Origin: Rhizobium cauense | GTDB lineage: Bacteria > Pseudomonadota > Alphaproteobacteria > Rhizobiales > Rhizobiaceae | Direction of reading: 5' to 3' | Length of the DNA stretch: 64,000 bases | Assembly: GCF_019511525.1 (NCBI RefSeq) | Contig: NZ_JAEUAT010000016.1 | Location: forward strand, 1-64,000 | Part shown: piece after piece, positions 42,187-50,632 of the stretch | How positions within the stretch are numbered: position 1 is the stretch's first letter | Layout of the letters: each line of letters starts with the position of its first letter | Position numbers and translations under genes: made by a program | The notes under the pieces: model-generated | Seen by the model: only the letters and a program-made list of their open reading frames with translations | Told to the model about the DNA's origin: nothing | Databases searched by the model: none

Positions 42187-42987
42187 GTGAAGCTTGCGAC
42201 CTACAATGTAAACGGCGTCAACGGCCGGCTCGAAATCCTCCTGCGATGGTTGGGGGGGGCCCAGCCGGACGTCGTCTGCCTGCAGGAGCTTAAGGCACCG
42301 CAAGAGAAATTCCCGACCAAGGCGGTTGAAGCCGCAGGTTACGGCGCGGTGTGGCAGGGCCAGAAATCGTGGAACGGCGTAGCCATCCTTGCGAAGGGGC
42401 GGGAGCCTCATCTCACGCGGAAGGGGCTTCCGGGCGAACCGGAAGACGAGCACAGCCGCTATATCGAGGCGATCGTCGACGGAATCGTCATCGGTGGCCT
42501 GTACCTGCCGAACGGAAATCCTTATCCAGGCCCGAAGTTCGATTACAAGCTTCGCTGGTTCAAGCGTCTACAGGACTATGCGGCTGAGCTGCTCGAACTG
42601 GAGGTGCCTGTCATCCTCGCGGGCGACTACAACGTCATGCCGACCGAGCTGGACGTTTACAAGCCGGAGCGGTGGACGGACGACGCCCTGTTCCGCATCG
42701 AGGTGCGGGAGGCTTACAAGAAGCTTGTCGACCAGGGCTGGACGGACGCCCTTCGTCATCTGCATCCGGACGAGCGCATCTATACATTTTGGGACTATTT
42801 CAGGAACGCATACGCACGCGACGCCGGGCTGCGGATCGACCATTTCCTTCTGAGTTCAGAGGCTGCCGAAAGGTTGTCTAATGCGGAGGTCGACAAGCAC
42901 GTCCGAGGCTGGGAGAGCACCAGCGACCATGCCCCGGTGTGGATCGAACTCAGCGATAAGCCCGTCAAGAAGAGGAGGAAGCGATGA
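42187..42987 (+). CDS. xthA: Exodeoxyribonuclease III family AP endonuclease
   Basis: A 266-residue EEP-fold nuclease that cleaves at abasic sites and removes nucleotides 3' to 5' from duplex DNA. The catalytic pattern is complete: TYNVNGVNGR near residue 4, CLQELKAPQ near 32 (metal Glu), LYLPNGNPY near 104, AGDYNVMPTELD near 145, RIDHFLLSS near 217 and TSDHAPVW near 252. The start is GTG. It sits between two tiny genes and overlaps the next start (ATGA). Many rhizobia have several paralogues, so this may not be the housekeeping copy. Confidence 0.93.
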   Translation: MKLATYNVNGVNGRLEILLRWLGGAQPDVVCLQELKAPQEKFPTKAVEAAGYGAVWQGQKSWNGVAILAKGREPHLTRKGLPGEPEDEHSRYIEAIVDGIVIGGLYLPNGNPYPGPKFDYKLRWFKRLQDYAAELLELEVPVILAGDYNVMPTELDVYKPERWTDDALFRIEVREAYKKLVDQGWTDALRHLHPDERIYTFWDYFRNAYARDAGLRIDHFLLSSEAAERLSNAEVDKHVRGWESTSDHAPVWIELSDKPVKKRRKR

Positions 42988-43148
42988 CCGATGACTGGAG
43001 AGCGCGCCTGCGCGACAAGCTGGAAGACTTCGTCGACAAGTTCGTCGTCGCAGGAGCGAAACAGAAAGACGTCTTCGACGCCATCATCGAAGAGGTTGGT
43101 AACCTCAAGGTCGCGCTGGATCGCGACCCGGACCCGGAAGCTGTTTGA
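42984..43148 (+). CDS. Hypothetical acidic small protein, 54 residues
   Basis: Overlaps the exonuclease stop by four bases (ATGA) with AGGAGGAAG just before it. The product (MTDDWRARLRDKLEDFVDKF, AKQKDVFDAIIEEVGNLKVA) is a helical acidic protein. Coupling to the nuclease gene suggests a linked role. I do not recognise a family. Confidence 0.7.
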   Translation: MTDDWRARLRDKLEDFVDKFVVAGAKQKDVFDAIIEEVGNLKVALDRDPDPEAV

Positions 43149-43459
43149 TCGGCTGGCTCTGTGAGCTATGGCGCCAGCCTCCGCTGTGCCCAACAGATAT
43201 TCAAACCTTACTCGTGTTTTTTCCAAGGGAGCGGACACCCAAGCGATTTTTGGGTTGGGAATCTGACTTGACCCATTACCAGACCCGGTCGTTATTTAAG
43301 CAAGACGTCTTTCACTTAATTAAGCGACAGACTTAGATAAGCGCGCTTAATCAACGCGGACACAGCATTCACGGTGTCAGACCCGATAAATCCTTTCTTA
43401 AAGCTCACTTCATATTCCCGCTCGCCCTCGGCATTAGCGCCGAGAGAAACGGAAAGAGC
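43149..43459. other. Intergenic region, nothing recognised
   Basis: About 310 AT-richer bases between the repair-like operon and the integrase remnant. No terminator hairpin with a T-run, promoter dyad or gene was identified. Confidence 0.35.
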
Positions 43460-44005
43460 ATGACCAAAAACGACCTGTCATCACGTCATTTTCAACGAAA
43501 GATATTAGAATTCTGCGAGCCGCGTATCTCGCCGATTCCAAAAGGGTACTGGAGAATATTCGGCCCTACCTTGTCAGTTTGATCATCTATAGAAAATCGC
43601 CCCCGCTCCTGAATGGCCATATCGACTGGACGACGATCGGTCAGGCATGTGGGATCGAAGCCGAGTTGACGACAGAACTGAAAAGGAAGATGCGGCCAGG
43701 CTTGGATGCTATCATCCGATGGCTAGGCGCACCGCCCGCTGTCGAAGACCCAAAAACTCGGAACCGGACCCTTCGCTCAACGAAATCAGATCAAGACAAA
43801 AAGACAACCACCGCCTCCTCAACCAGAAAGCCGCATCGCGTCGGCGAAGGCGACATACTGCTCACTCAGCTTTCGCACAGCGTGGACCTGCACCGAAGCC
43901 GATCAGTCCTTTTCCAGAACCGCTATTCGAAGCTACAGAAGATCCGGCAAGCTTTCAGGACGCATTAGTCTATCACATGCGGCGGTTTGGCGACACATAC
44001 TGGCA
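43460..44005 (+). pseudogene. N-terminal fragment of a large rhizobial site-specific integrase
   Basis: One frame reads ILRAAYLADSKRVLENIRPY, LIIYRKSPPLLNGHIDWTTI and KRKMRPGLDAIIRWLGAPPA; near 43850-43880 the homology moves to another frame, RGPAPKPISPFPEPLFEATE then FQDALVYHMRRFGDTYWQLY. Together these match the N-terminal part of a long (about 700-residue) integrase-like protein common in rhizobial mobile DNA. The catalytic C-terminal part is lost. The family call is from memory. Confidence 0.6.
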
Positions 44006-44209
44006 GCTCTACCGCACATGGAGACGGATATGTCCAAAAAGGCTGAATGCGGTGCGTTATGCGCATCTTTCGCACACAGAAAGTGTAGCGCTCCGAAGGG
44101 TTCAAGAAGAACCGTCGTCCTCGCCGCCGACATTTTGAAATTGCGCCTCGGCCTCCTGCAGGGCAGGAATTTCGGGAAGCTGATCATACGCGTCAGTTAG
44201 TAAAATCAG

Positions 44210-44243
44210 GATATCCGCTTGGCTCGACGGCCTAGCGGATATC
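44210..44243 (-). terminator. Hairpin after the AbiE operon
   Basis: A 10-bp perfect inverted repeat (GATATCCGCT / AGCGGATATC, 14-base loop) follows the AbiEii stop within three bases, and on the minus strand is followed by CTGATTTTAC. It is likely a terminator, though the T-run is short. Confidence 0.6.
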
Positions 44244-44245
44244 AA

Positions 44246-45313
44246 TCAGGCGCCGGCTTCTGCGTCGTTTGAACCGGCACTTCCAATCGCCGTCTGCAGA
44301 GCATCAATCTTCGCAAGGATGGCGTCAAAGCCAGGGGGCGTTTCATCAAACATCATCGGCGCCATCGCTTTGTAGTCAGCCCGAAGGTCTTTGATACGTG
44401 CTTCGTCCGGCATCAGTCGCAGTGTTCCAGGCTTGGCGGTGTCGTAGTGTGCCCAAGCCGAGCGGAAAAATATGTTCTTGTGATTTGCGACCTGCGCAAG
44501 GAGGTCAAAGTCTCTCGCTGCCTCCTGACCTTCGGCGGTCTCGAGGAGCATGGCGAGGTCGTGATAGTGACGCGAAAAATATTGCGGTGTCGGAGACTTT
44601 TTCGGCCGATGCGCTTCCGCGTGAAGCGCGGTTGCCTTTTCCCAGAAGGTGCGGCGCGCAGACAAGACCGTGACCTCGCTGTCGGCGTCCTCAAAGAAGT
44701 TGGGAAAGTTGTCCGCGGCATAGGGCCGGATCGTCTTCTTCTCCGTTGGCCAGGGATCGCCGCGGGCGCCAAGCTCAAGCTTCACGCGAGGCGTGATGTA
44801 AGCCATGCCTTCATATTCAGACGAGGGCAGCACGGTCGGGTAATGGAAATTGATCGTCTGCGAGTCAGTGGGTTCGATTTCCAAGGTCCACTTGCCCGTC
44901 TCTGGAGCGCCGAGTTGGTCGGTGATGGCGCCTCGAAGCGCCGGCAGCAGTTTGTCGGCGATGTGTCGCTCGACATCGGTCACGAGATCGTCGATCAGTT
45001 GTCGGGCCTTTTTCCTGCTGATGCCCTCCGTCTCCGGATCGCGATCCCCGGTGTAGCCGAGATCGGCACGGTCGAAGGACAGATCAATGTCCTCCGAAAA
45101 ACGGCGAATGGCGCCATAGGCCTTCGAGAGGGACGTTCCGCCTTTGAAGACAAGAGTGGCGGCGTCTTTGCCGGTCAACGAAAAGAGGCGCCGCAACGTC
45201 CAGCAGACCCAGAAGTCCTTCTCGATGATCGTTTCCGCGACGCCGCGCATCGCTCCGGTTTCACCGAAGAGGGCGGCGCGATCCTTCGCATCAAGCTTCG
45301 CTACTTTATCCAT
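44246..45313 (-). CDS. AbiEii/AbiGii-family nucleotidyltransferase toxin
   Basis: A 355-residue protein of the AbiEii toxin family, nucleotidyltransferase-fold toxins of abortive-infection AbiE systems that modify tRNA or other targets. VFKGGTSLSKAYGAIRRFSE near residue 51 and DIDLSFDRADLG contain the GGTSLSK and SEDID motifs with the metal-binding acidic residues. The conserved block ARRTFWEKATALHAEAHRPK near 220 and FSRHYHDLAMLLET near 246 are also diagnostic. The start overlaps the antitoxin gene by eight bases; a longer open frame upstream is a shadow of the antitoxin gene. Confidence 0.92.
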   Translation of the reverse strand: MDKVAKLDAKDRAALFGETGAMRGVAETIIEKDFWVCWTLRRLFSLTGKDAATLVFKGGTSLSKAYGAIRRFSEDIDLSFDRADLGYTGDRDPETEGISRKKARQLIDDLVTDVERHIADKLLPALRGAITDQLGAPETGKWTLEIEPTDSQTINFHYPTVLPSSEYEGMAYITPRVKLELGARGDPWPTEKKTIRPYAADNFPNFFEDADSEVTVLSARRTFWEKATALHAEAHRPKKSPTPQYFSRHYHDLAMLLETAEGQEAARDFDLLAQVANHKNIFFRSAWAHYDTAKPGTLRLMPDEARIKDLRADYKAMAPMMFDETPPGFDAILAKIDALQTAIGSAGSNDAEAGA

Positions 45314-45935
45314 CGACGCCCGGCGCCCCCGCGTTTGCGATCGACACGAGAGTTGGCCGCATCCATGCAGGGGCCTGGTACGCGGAAGTCGCGAGCGCCC
45401 GCTTGTCACTCGGTGACAATCTATGAGCAGCCGCCTGAGCGACGTCGGCCGCGCGAACCTGGCCGACATGACGCAGCGCTTGGACCACCGTGCCAGCCGG
45501 ACTTCCTGGCGCAATGAGATGTTTCGGCGAGGCATGCCGAAGATCAACGACGCGTTTGCCAAGCACGACCCGACGAGATGGCCCATCGGTAAGATAGGTG
45601 CTCTTTGCCGGAACCTGGGTGGTGAGGCCGAGGACATTCGCAGCGCGAGCCCCTGCGATCTGCACTTGCGAGCCTGTCTCACGAGCGAGAGCTTGAGCGA
45701 CATCGTCCGGAGCAGGTGACAACGGGCCAAGCTGGGAGTGGATTTTGGGGTAGTCGTAAAGACCACGGGCAAGCCGGCGCAGCTTGCCAGACTTCACCAG
45801 CCGCGAGAGAGCCTGATCGACCGCTGAGCGGGTTGCAACATCGAGAAAGTCACTAGGCGTGTAAACGCTTCCGCGTCCGGTCCCCCGTACGCGCTTCATG
45901 ATCCGATCGGGAACAGAGGCGACAATCGTCTTCAT
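45306..45935 (-). CDS. AbiEi-type antitoxin / transcriptional regulator
   Basis: A 209-residue antitoxin of the AbiEi (DUF6088-like) type. The N-terminal winged helix reads VYTPSDFLDVATRSAVDQAL then RLVKSGKLRRLARGLYDYPK; the C-terminal half binds toxin in known type IV systems. The ATG has no Shine-Dalgarno sequence: the palindrome ends one base before it, so leaderless translation is likely. Autorepression through that palindrome is expected from known AbiE systems. Confidence 0.9.
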   Translation of the reverse strand: MKTIVASVPDRIMKRVRGTGRGSVYTPSDFLDVATRSAVDQALSRLVKSGKLRRLARGLYDYPKIHSQLGPLSPAPDDVAQALARETGSQVQIAGARAANVLGLTTQVPAKSTYLTDGPSRRVVLGKRVVDLRHASPKHLIAPGSPAGTVVQALRHVGQVRAADVAQAAAHRLSPSDKRALATSAYQAPAWMRPTLVSIANAGAPGVDG

Positions 45936-45936
45936 G

Positions 45937-45966
45937 TGTCAGAAAATAGGCTATATTTTTCTGACA
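45937..45966. promoter_or_regulatory. Palindromic operator of the AbiE operon
   Basis: Perfect 10-base arms (TGTCAGAAAA and TTTTCTGACA) separated by 10 bases, directly before the AbiEi start codon. The AT-rich centre (TATAGCCTAT on the minus strand) may be the -10 element. The arms also overlap the last codons of the upstream gene. Confidence 0.85.
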
Positions 45967-46223
45967 TTCAAGTGGGTGCAAGCTTGCTCTCTTGTACTTA
46001 TCTGCACCCGCACAACCGGACGAAGGTCAGCTGCTGAACCGTAAACACTCCCTGCCGGTCGGCTCGAATTCCAGACCGCCTCCTTGAAACCGTCTGCGAC
46101 CTCGGCAGCCGCGACGTCGATTGCCTTGAAGACCTTGTCTAACATCGAACGCTCGGCCGCATCGCGGATCTCAAGGTACTTCCGCTGTTCAGGCGTCGGC
46201 GCGGAGCAGGTCTTCTCAGTCAT
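45951..46223 (-). CDS. Hypothetical protein, 90 residues
   Basis: A soluble, helical protein (TPEQRKYLEIRDAAERSMLD, KAIDVAAAEVADGFKEAVW). GGAGAAAG precedes the ATG at 46223. Its final codons lie inside the AbiE palindrome, so its stop is within the operator. No family is recognised. It may be a third member of the AbiE locus or an unrelated neighbour. Confidence 0.55.
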   Translation of the reverse strand: MTEKTCSAPTPEQRKYLEIRDAAERSMLDKVFKAIDVAAAEVADGFKEAVWNSSRPAGSVYGSAADLRPVVRVQISTREQACTHLNVRKI

Positions 46224-46297
46224 ATCTTTCTCCATGGCATCATGGTTGGCGTCACTGGATCTTGTACTATCTCAGCTGGAAACACGGGAGGTCGTAG

Positions 46298-46651
46298 ATG
46301 AAGGTCCAAAAGTTCAGCATTTCGGACGCGGAACTCGTCAAATCGCCGGGACAGGACGCCGACATCTATGTCGGAAACCTGGTGGACGAGAGAAACGGTG
46401 GCCCTGTCTCGATCGGCTATGGGCGGTACGCACCCGGTCAGTCGCTGACCGAAACGATGGCCGTCGACGACACGATGATCGTCCTTGAGGGCCGATTGTC
46501 CGTATCCACCAGCGACGGAACAGTTACCGCGGGACCCGGCGATATCGTTTACATGCCGAAGGGCCAATCCGTCACCATCACCACCGAGGGAGAGGCTGCG
46601 ACAACGGCTTTCGTGACCTATCCGCACTGGGCCGAGGCGCGCGACAGATGA
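46298..46651 (+). CDS. Single-domain cupin protein (EutQ-like)
   Basis: A 117-residue RmlC-fold cupin. The beta-barrel pattern is visible in GRYAPGQSLTETMAVDDTMI near residue 48 and VLEGRLSVSTSDGTVTAGPG then DIVYMPKGQSVTITTEGEAA. The usual metal histidines of motif 1 are absent (TETMAVDD), as in EutQ-type cupins, so a metal-independent or altered role is likely. It is not clearly part of an operon. Confidence 0.8.
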   Translation: MKVQKFSISDAELVKSPGQDADIYVGNLVDERNGGPVSIGYGRYAPGQSLTETMAVDDTMIVLEGRLSVSTSDGTVTAGPGDIVYMPKGQSVTITTEGEAATTAFVTYPHWAEARDR

Positions 46652-46712
46652 AAAAAGACCACCCTATCGACCGGTCGAACCTGGCGCATTCGTTCCGGCC
46701 GCACCGGCTCGA

Positions 46713-46838
46713 ATGACGGATCGGCGCGCGCGACGTCCAAAGATCACCGAGTCGGCCGACGTCTTCGTCGACGCGTCGGGACTGATCTATGTGACTGACA
46801 ACAATGGCGGGCTCGCGATCATCCAGTTCGATGGCTGA
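46713..46838 (+). pseudogene. C-terminal scrap of an LVIVD-repeat-like protein
   Basis: A 41-codon frame ending ESADVFVDASGLIYVTDNNG then GLAIIQFDG before a stop. This matches the final repeat of LVIVD/beta-propeller proteins (VFVDERGLIYAVD-like). Everything upstream is missing, so it is a remnant. Confidence 0.55.
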
Positions 46839-46893
46839 TGAACCCACGCAGGACAAGGCGGCCGCAACGGGTCGGTAAGACGTGGTTCGCCGG

Positions 46894-48252
46894 TCACATC
46901 GATCGTGCGATGCCCTCGGCGACCGCTCTTGCCTGCACCCTGATGTCCGGGACTGCTGTTATTTCCCAGTACTGTCCGGCCGTCAGCGCTCCGACGGCAA
47001 AGACGCGCCCCGGCGCCTTGCCGATAGGTGTAACGACGCTGGAATGAGCATCCACCTGAATCCCGAGGCCAAGCGGATCCGTTGCGATCAGGTTCAGCCT
47101 CATCATTTCCTTCAGCAACGGAGAGTGGCCGATCCCTGCGCGTTCCATTCCCGTGCAGTTGATCAACCAGTCAGCGCCGATCTCCGCAATTTTCCGTGTC
47201 CCTCGAGCCCGGTAGCGGGCTACCACGCCAGCGACTCCCCTTAACTCGATCGATTTCAAGAAACCGGCATGAAACCGAACAACATCGTCCCGGATCAGGC
47301 CGTCGAATTTGTCAAAAACGTCTGGAGCGACGCGATGGCGATGAATACTCCACCAGGGAAGCGCATGACGCAAAAATCTCGACCGCTCGTCATGCGACAA
47401 TCGCTTCCAAAGCTCCTGGGTAACGGGACGAAGCCCGTCCATCACCGCGCGCCAGTCTTCCGAACGATCTGCCTTCTCGCGAAGGACGTTCAGGATAGCG
47501 CTGATCGTCTTCGGTAGCGTGTGCACGTCGATCTTGATTGGAGTTATCACGGTTCTTGCGTGGCCAAGAGGCGCAAGCCCCCGGCGCGACAGGACATCGA
47601 TGCTGCCGCGATGCCCAAATGTCCGAAGAGCAAGTACCTGATCGATCATGGTCAGACCGGAGCCGAGGATGACGACTTTGTCGGTGGCGGCAACACGCCG
47701 CAACCATGAAAGCCGCCACGGATTTCTGACGATTCTCGATCGCCCCGGAGCAGGTTCGCCCACTGGATCGACCGGCAAACCTGCGTTTCCGACACCCAGG
47801 CAAAGCACGACGTTCTTGCCTGCGATCTCGTCACCATTGCCAAGAAGAAAGCCAAGAGACGCACCATAACGTTCAACGCAACCAGTCGCCTTCGCCTTGA
47901 CGAAATCCACGCGGCAGCGGTCATCCCGCTTTCGAAGCAGCGCGGCCAGCGTATCGCGCAGATAGAGACCATAGTCGTTGCGCGACGCGAAATCTCCCTC
48001 CGACAATGGGCTTCCACGGCTATTCAGCCATTCGACAAAACTTTCCGGGCGGTCAGGAAACAGGCTCATACGGCCGGCTGGAACATTGAGCCGATGCAGA
48101 TAGAGCTCTGTTCTATATGCGGTTCCACGACCAAAGCCGGGGTCGTCGCCAACGATCGCAATAGTTGCTTTAGCAGGAAGGCGTTGAATGAGATTGCACG
48201 TGACGGCGATTGCGGAAAACCCGGAGCCGACGACAATGACATCATAGACCAA
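46894..48252 (-). CDS. FAD/NAD(P)-binding oxidoreductase (NAD_binding_9 type)
   Basis: A 452-residue flavoprotein. VYDVIVVGSGFSAIAVTCNL at the N-terminus is the FAD Rossmann motif; GRGTAYRTELYLHRLNVPAG near 41 and VVILGSGLTMIDQVLALRTF near 192 (second nucleotide site) are typical of the group annotated as FAD-NAD(P)-binding or hydroxyacylglutathione-hydrolase-linked proteins. The likely start is TTG at 48252, preceded by GGAG; an upstream TTG lacks such a site. Related enzymes include N-hydroxylating monooxygenases, but the substrate is unknown. Confidence 0.78.
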   Translation of the reverse strand: MVYDVIVVGSGFSAIAVTCNLIQRLPAKATIAIVGDDPGFGRGTAYRTELYLHRLNVPAGRMSLFPDRPESFVEWLNSRGSPLSEGDFASRNDYGLYLRDTLAALLRKRDDRCRVDFVKAKATGCVERYGASLGFLLGNGDEIAGKNVVLCLGVGNAGLPVDPVGEPAPGRSRIVRNPWRLSWLRRVAATDKVVILGSGLTMIDQVLALRTFGHRGSIDVLSRRGLAPLGHARTVITPIKIDVHTLPKTISAILNVLREKADRSEDWRAVMDGLRPVTQELWKRLSHDERSRFLRHALPWWSIHRHRVAPDVFDKFDGLIRDDVVRFHAGFLKSIELRGVAGVVARYRARGTRKIAEIGADWLINCTGMERAGIGHSPLLKEMMRLNLIATDPLGLGIQVDAHSSVVTPIGKAPGRVFAVGALTAGQYWEITAVPDIRVQARAVAEGIARSM

Positions 48253-48335
48253 AGCGTTCTCCAGTTGCACCACCCAGACGATTGCCTGATCAAGCAGTTG
48301 GAGCAAGCGTCACTTGGAGTCAAGGCTACAGAGGT

Positions 48336-48968
48336 CAGATGACGATCGACGATGACGTCTTCGGGGATGGAGTTAACATCGCGGCACGATTGGAAGCTCA
48401 GGCACTGTCCGGCGGGATTTGCATCTCGGACACAACCTATTCCGAAACTCCGGCAGATCTGCGCGAGCATTTCGTGGATGGAGGTGCGGTCCAGCTCAAG
48501 AACATTCCAAAACCCGTTCGGGTATGGCACTGGCCCAAAGCACCGGCACGAGAGCGCTCGCTCCAAAGCGTCGTTGCCGTCCTCCCCTTCCGTTGTGCAA
48601 GTGCCGACACAGACGAGCTACGAGTCGACGGTTTTACGGAGGACGTCATCTCCGGACTTGCAAGATTTAGAAGTCTTTCTGTGATTGCCGCATCTTCCGC
48701 ATTTGCGATTCGGGACAAGTCCCAGGATCTAAGAGACCTCGGACGTAGGCTCGGCGCCAACTACCTCGCTTCCGGAGACATGCGTCAGTCCGGCAGCGAC
48801 TTGGCCGTGTCTGTGCGCATGATCCAATCCGATACCGAGCGGCTGCTGTGGTCGGAAAAGTACCGCCGAACGGCGGACGACGTCTTCGCCATCCAAGACG
48901 ACATCGTGAAGATGATCATTGCCAATCTGGTCGGCCAAATAGAAAGCGCCGACTGGATCACGGCGGCA
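48336..48968 (+). pseudogene. Adenylate/guanylate cyclase-TolB-type protein, internal fragment
   Basis: Starts inside a class III cyclase catalytic domain (TIDDDVFGDGVNIAARLEAQ, SGGICISDTTYSE) and runs into the following TolB-like domain (SVVAVLPFRCASADTDELRV, SVIAASSAFAIRDKSQDLRD, DDVFAIQDDIVKMIIANLVG). The first part of the catalytic domain and the C-terminal repeats are missing, and both ends are joined to unrelated sequence. It overlaps the divergent FAD-protein gene's upstream region. Confidence 0.85.
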
Positions 48969-49170
48969 GACTGTTATATCGGGGATCGTCAGCGCACTTG
49001 GCCGAAGCGGTCTTAGCCGCGAAGGTTATGAAGATTTTATCCAGACGGACGCTTCGATTAATCCAGGCAACTCGGGCAGCCCGTTGGTTTTGACGGAAGG
49101 CTTGCAGGGATCAACTCTGCGATCCGGCTGGCGGCAACATTGATATCGGCTTCGCCGTACCGAGCAAGGT
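48969..49170 (+). pseudogene. DegP/HtrA serine-protease fragment
   Basis: The frame TVISGIVSALGRSGLSREGY then EDFIQTDASINPGNSGSPL contains the HtrA catalytic-serine motif (GNSGGP, here GNSGSP). Further pieces, FDGRLAGINSAI and IDIGFAVPSKV, follow in other frames, so several indels are present. It is joined to the cyclase fragment before it and to repeat C after it. Confidence 0.82.
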
Positions 49171-49174
49171 TGGA

Positions 49175-49482
49175 CTCGAAGGAGCGAAGCGAGCGGTGCG
49201 TTTCCCGAAATGGCAGATTGGAAATGACGGCCAACTGCTTGGCGGCCTCCCGCAACTATTTGAGGCTTTGGAGGGGCACCCTTGGGCGGTCTACCGGTTT
49301 CTTTTGCAGGAATGCGAGGGCGGTCGAACGGGTCTCAAAATACTGCGCGGCGGCAAGATTAAAGATGCAGTGGGAGCATTACTCTCGATGGCGGAGGTGA
49401 TTTCTTCTGAGCATCTCATCGCAATGCAGCTGATCCCGCCGGTATTATAACACCACATTGCGGCGTAGGTTCAATTATGGAA
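49175..49482 (+). pseudogene. Repeat C copy 2: C-terminal half of Xre/ParS-like antitoxin
   Basis: Copy of 22193-22502 encoding LEGAKRAVRFPKWQIGNDGQ then LPQLFEALEGHPWAVYRFLL. A one-base deletion near 49390 shifts the frame so that the RGDFF end is replaced. It has no helix-turn-helix part and no start. Confidence 0.87.
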
Positions 49483-49740
49483 CGTCTGGGCGGTTTGTTG
49501 GCTGTTGCGTTTTTAACGCGAAACCGGGTTTCCACGGCTGTGGGAAGCGCGGTTTGCCGGGTTGCGTTGAAGCCAATGGTCAGGCTCGACTTCGTTATAA
49601 TGGACGAACGCGGTTACCCCATTCTCGCAGGCCTGCGGGCAGTTCCTCGCCCATCCGATCAGCAGGCGCTACGAGCGGACCTACCTTGGCTTCCGATCCT
49701 ACGGTTATTCGAACTCTGGCTCGTTGCAAAGACGGGCGAT

Positions 49741-50163
49741 TTAAGCTCGACGAATTGAGCGAAAAACCGCCGCTAGCAGCTCTTCGCTGGCGAAAGGCTT
49801 GCGAAAGAGTTCTTCAGAAGGCTGTCCGCGGCTCAGTTGCCTTTTTGCCAATTCGTGTCGTCCCGTAATAAGCAACACCGGTAGCTCCGGCCGCTCGTTT
49901 TTTGCAACGCGCTTGAGTTCAGAACCGTCCATTATTGGCAAGCCAATATCCGTGATCAGGCAGTCGATGCCGACCAACCCATCAGATTCAAGCAAGGCCT
50001 CTGCGGATGTATAGAGTCTGACGTTCAGTCCAACAGCCTCCAAAAGGTCTTGAAGCGCTTCGAGGACCCGCGGATCGTCATCTACCACTGCGACGACCGC
50101 AGGCTCGACAGGATTGTCATCGGCAGGCCCCATAAGAGCATTGACTGGAGCCAACTTCGTCAT
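49741..50163 (-). CDS. Receiver-only response regulator (1)
   Basis: A 140-residue CheY-like receiver without an output domain. VVAVVDDDPRVLEALQDLLE near residue 23 gives the acidic pocket, DCLITDIGLPIMDG places the phosphoacceptor Asp at 72, and LFRKPF contains the conserved Lys. It closely resembles the receiver at 60593 (LYTS, DCLITD and MDG shared). It is transcribed away from the histidine kinase at 51073. Function as a phosphate shuttle or competitor for the FixL-like kinases is likely. Confidence 0.9.
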   Translation of the reverse strand: MTKLAPVNALMGPADDNPVEPAVVAVVDDDPRVLEALQDLLEAVGLNVRLYTSAEALLESDGLVGIDCLITDIGLPIMDGSELKRVAKNERPELPVLLITGRHELAKRQLSRGQPSEELFRKPFASEELLAAVFRSIRRA

Positions 50164-50275
50164 CCTTCCTCAATATTCGCACGTTCTTCGCCGTCTCGCG
50201 GCCTTTGCAAGTCGTTTTCGATGCAAAAGAACATAGGCAGGCGATAATCCTTATCAATAATCGCTTAAATGATCG

Positions 50276-50572
50276 TTGTCGATCCGATCCCGGTCCTTGA
50301 TGCATCTACTACAAGCTTGTCGTGTCGAGAACGAGCTCGCCGACGTCGTACCCCTGTTCGCGATCCAGATCTTTCCAGAGCTTGCAGGTCAACTTTTCCT
50401 GATGAAAGAAGCGCGGACAATCCTGACGGCGAACGGGGCATGGAACGAACCGATCCGATCATTTCCCGAGTTTCCGCCGTTCGAATGCTGGGAGGTGACG
50501 CGCAATGTCGTAGTAACAGACTCGACCGATGCCGGCGAACTCGAGCGGTTGATACCGGGGATACCAACCTAA
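50276..50572 (+). CDS. Hypothetical protein or remnant, up to 98 residues
   Basis: An open frame with protein-like composition (LMHLLQACRVENELADVVPL, FAIQIFPELAGQLFLMKEAR, ANGAWNEPIRSFPEFPPFEC). The first ATG has no ribosome-binding site. A competing frame covers the same bases. No family is recognised, so it may be a gene or decayed DNA. Confidence 0.3.
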   Translation: MSIRSRSLMHLLQACRVENELADVVPLFAIQIFPELAGQLFLMKEARTILTANGAWNEPIRSFPEFPPFECWEVTRNVVVTDSTDAGELERLIPGIPT

Positions 50573-50632
50573 GAGATAGGTTGGATCGATCGAACTTTTT
50601 CGATACTGTCTCTTCGTTTTGCCGGGTGTAGA

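Noticed and set aside
43460..43582. A 40-codon ORF starting MTKNDLSS
   Set aside because: The integrase-like homology runs through the same bases in another frame, so this short frame is probably incidental.
45314..45772. N-terminal extension of the AbiEii frame
   Set aside because: It is the shadow of the AbiEi gene in another frame; the start overlapping the antitoxin stop fits the family length.
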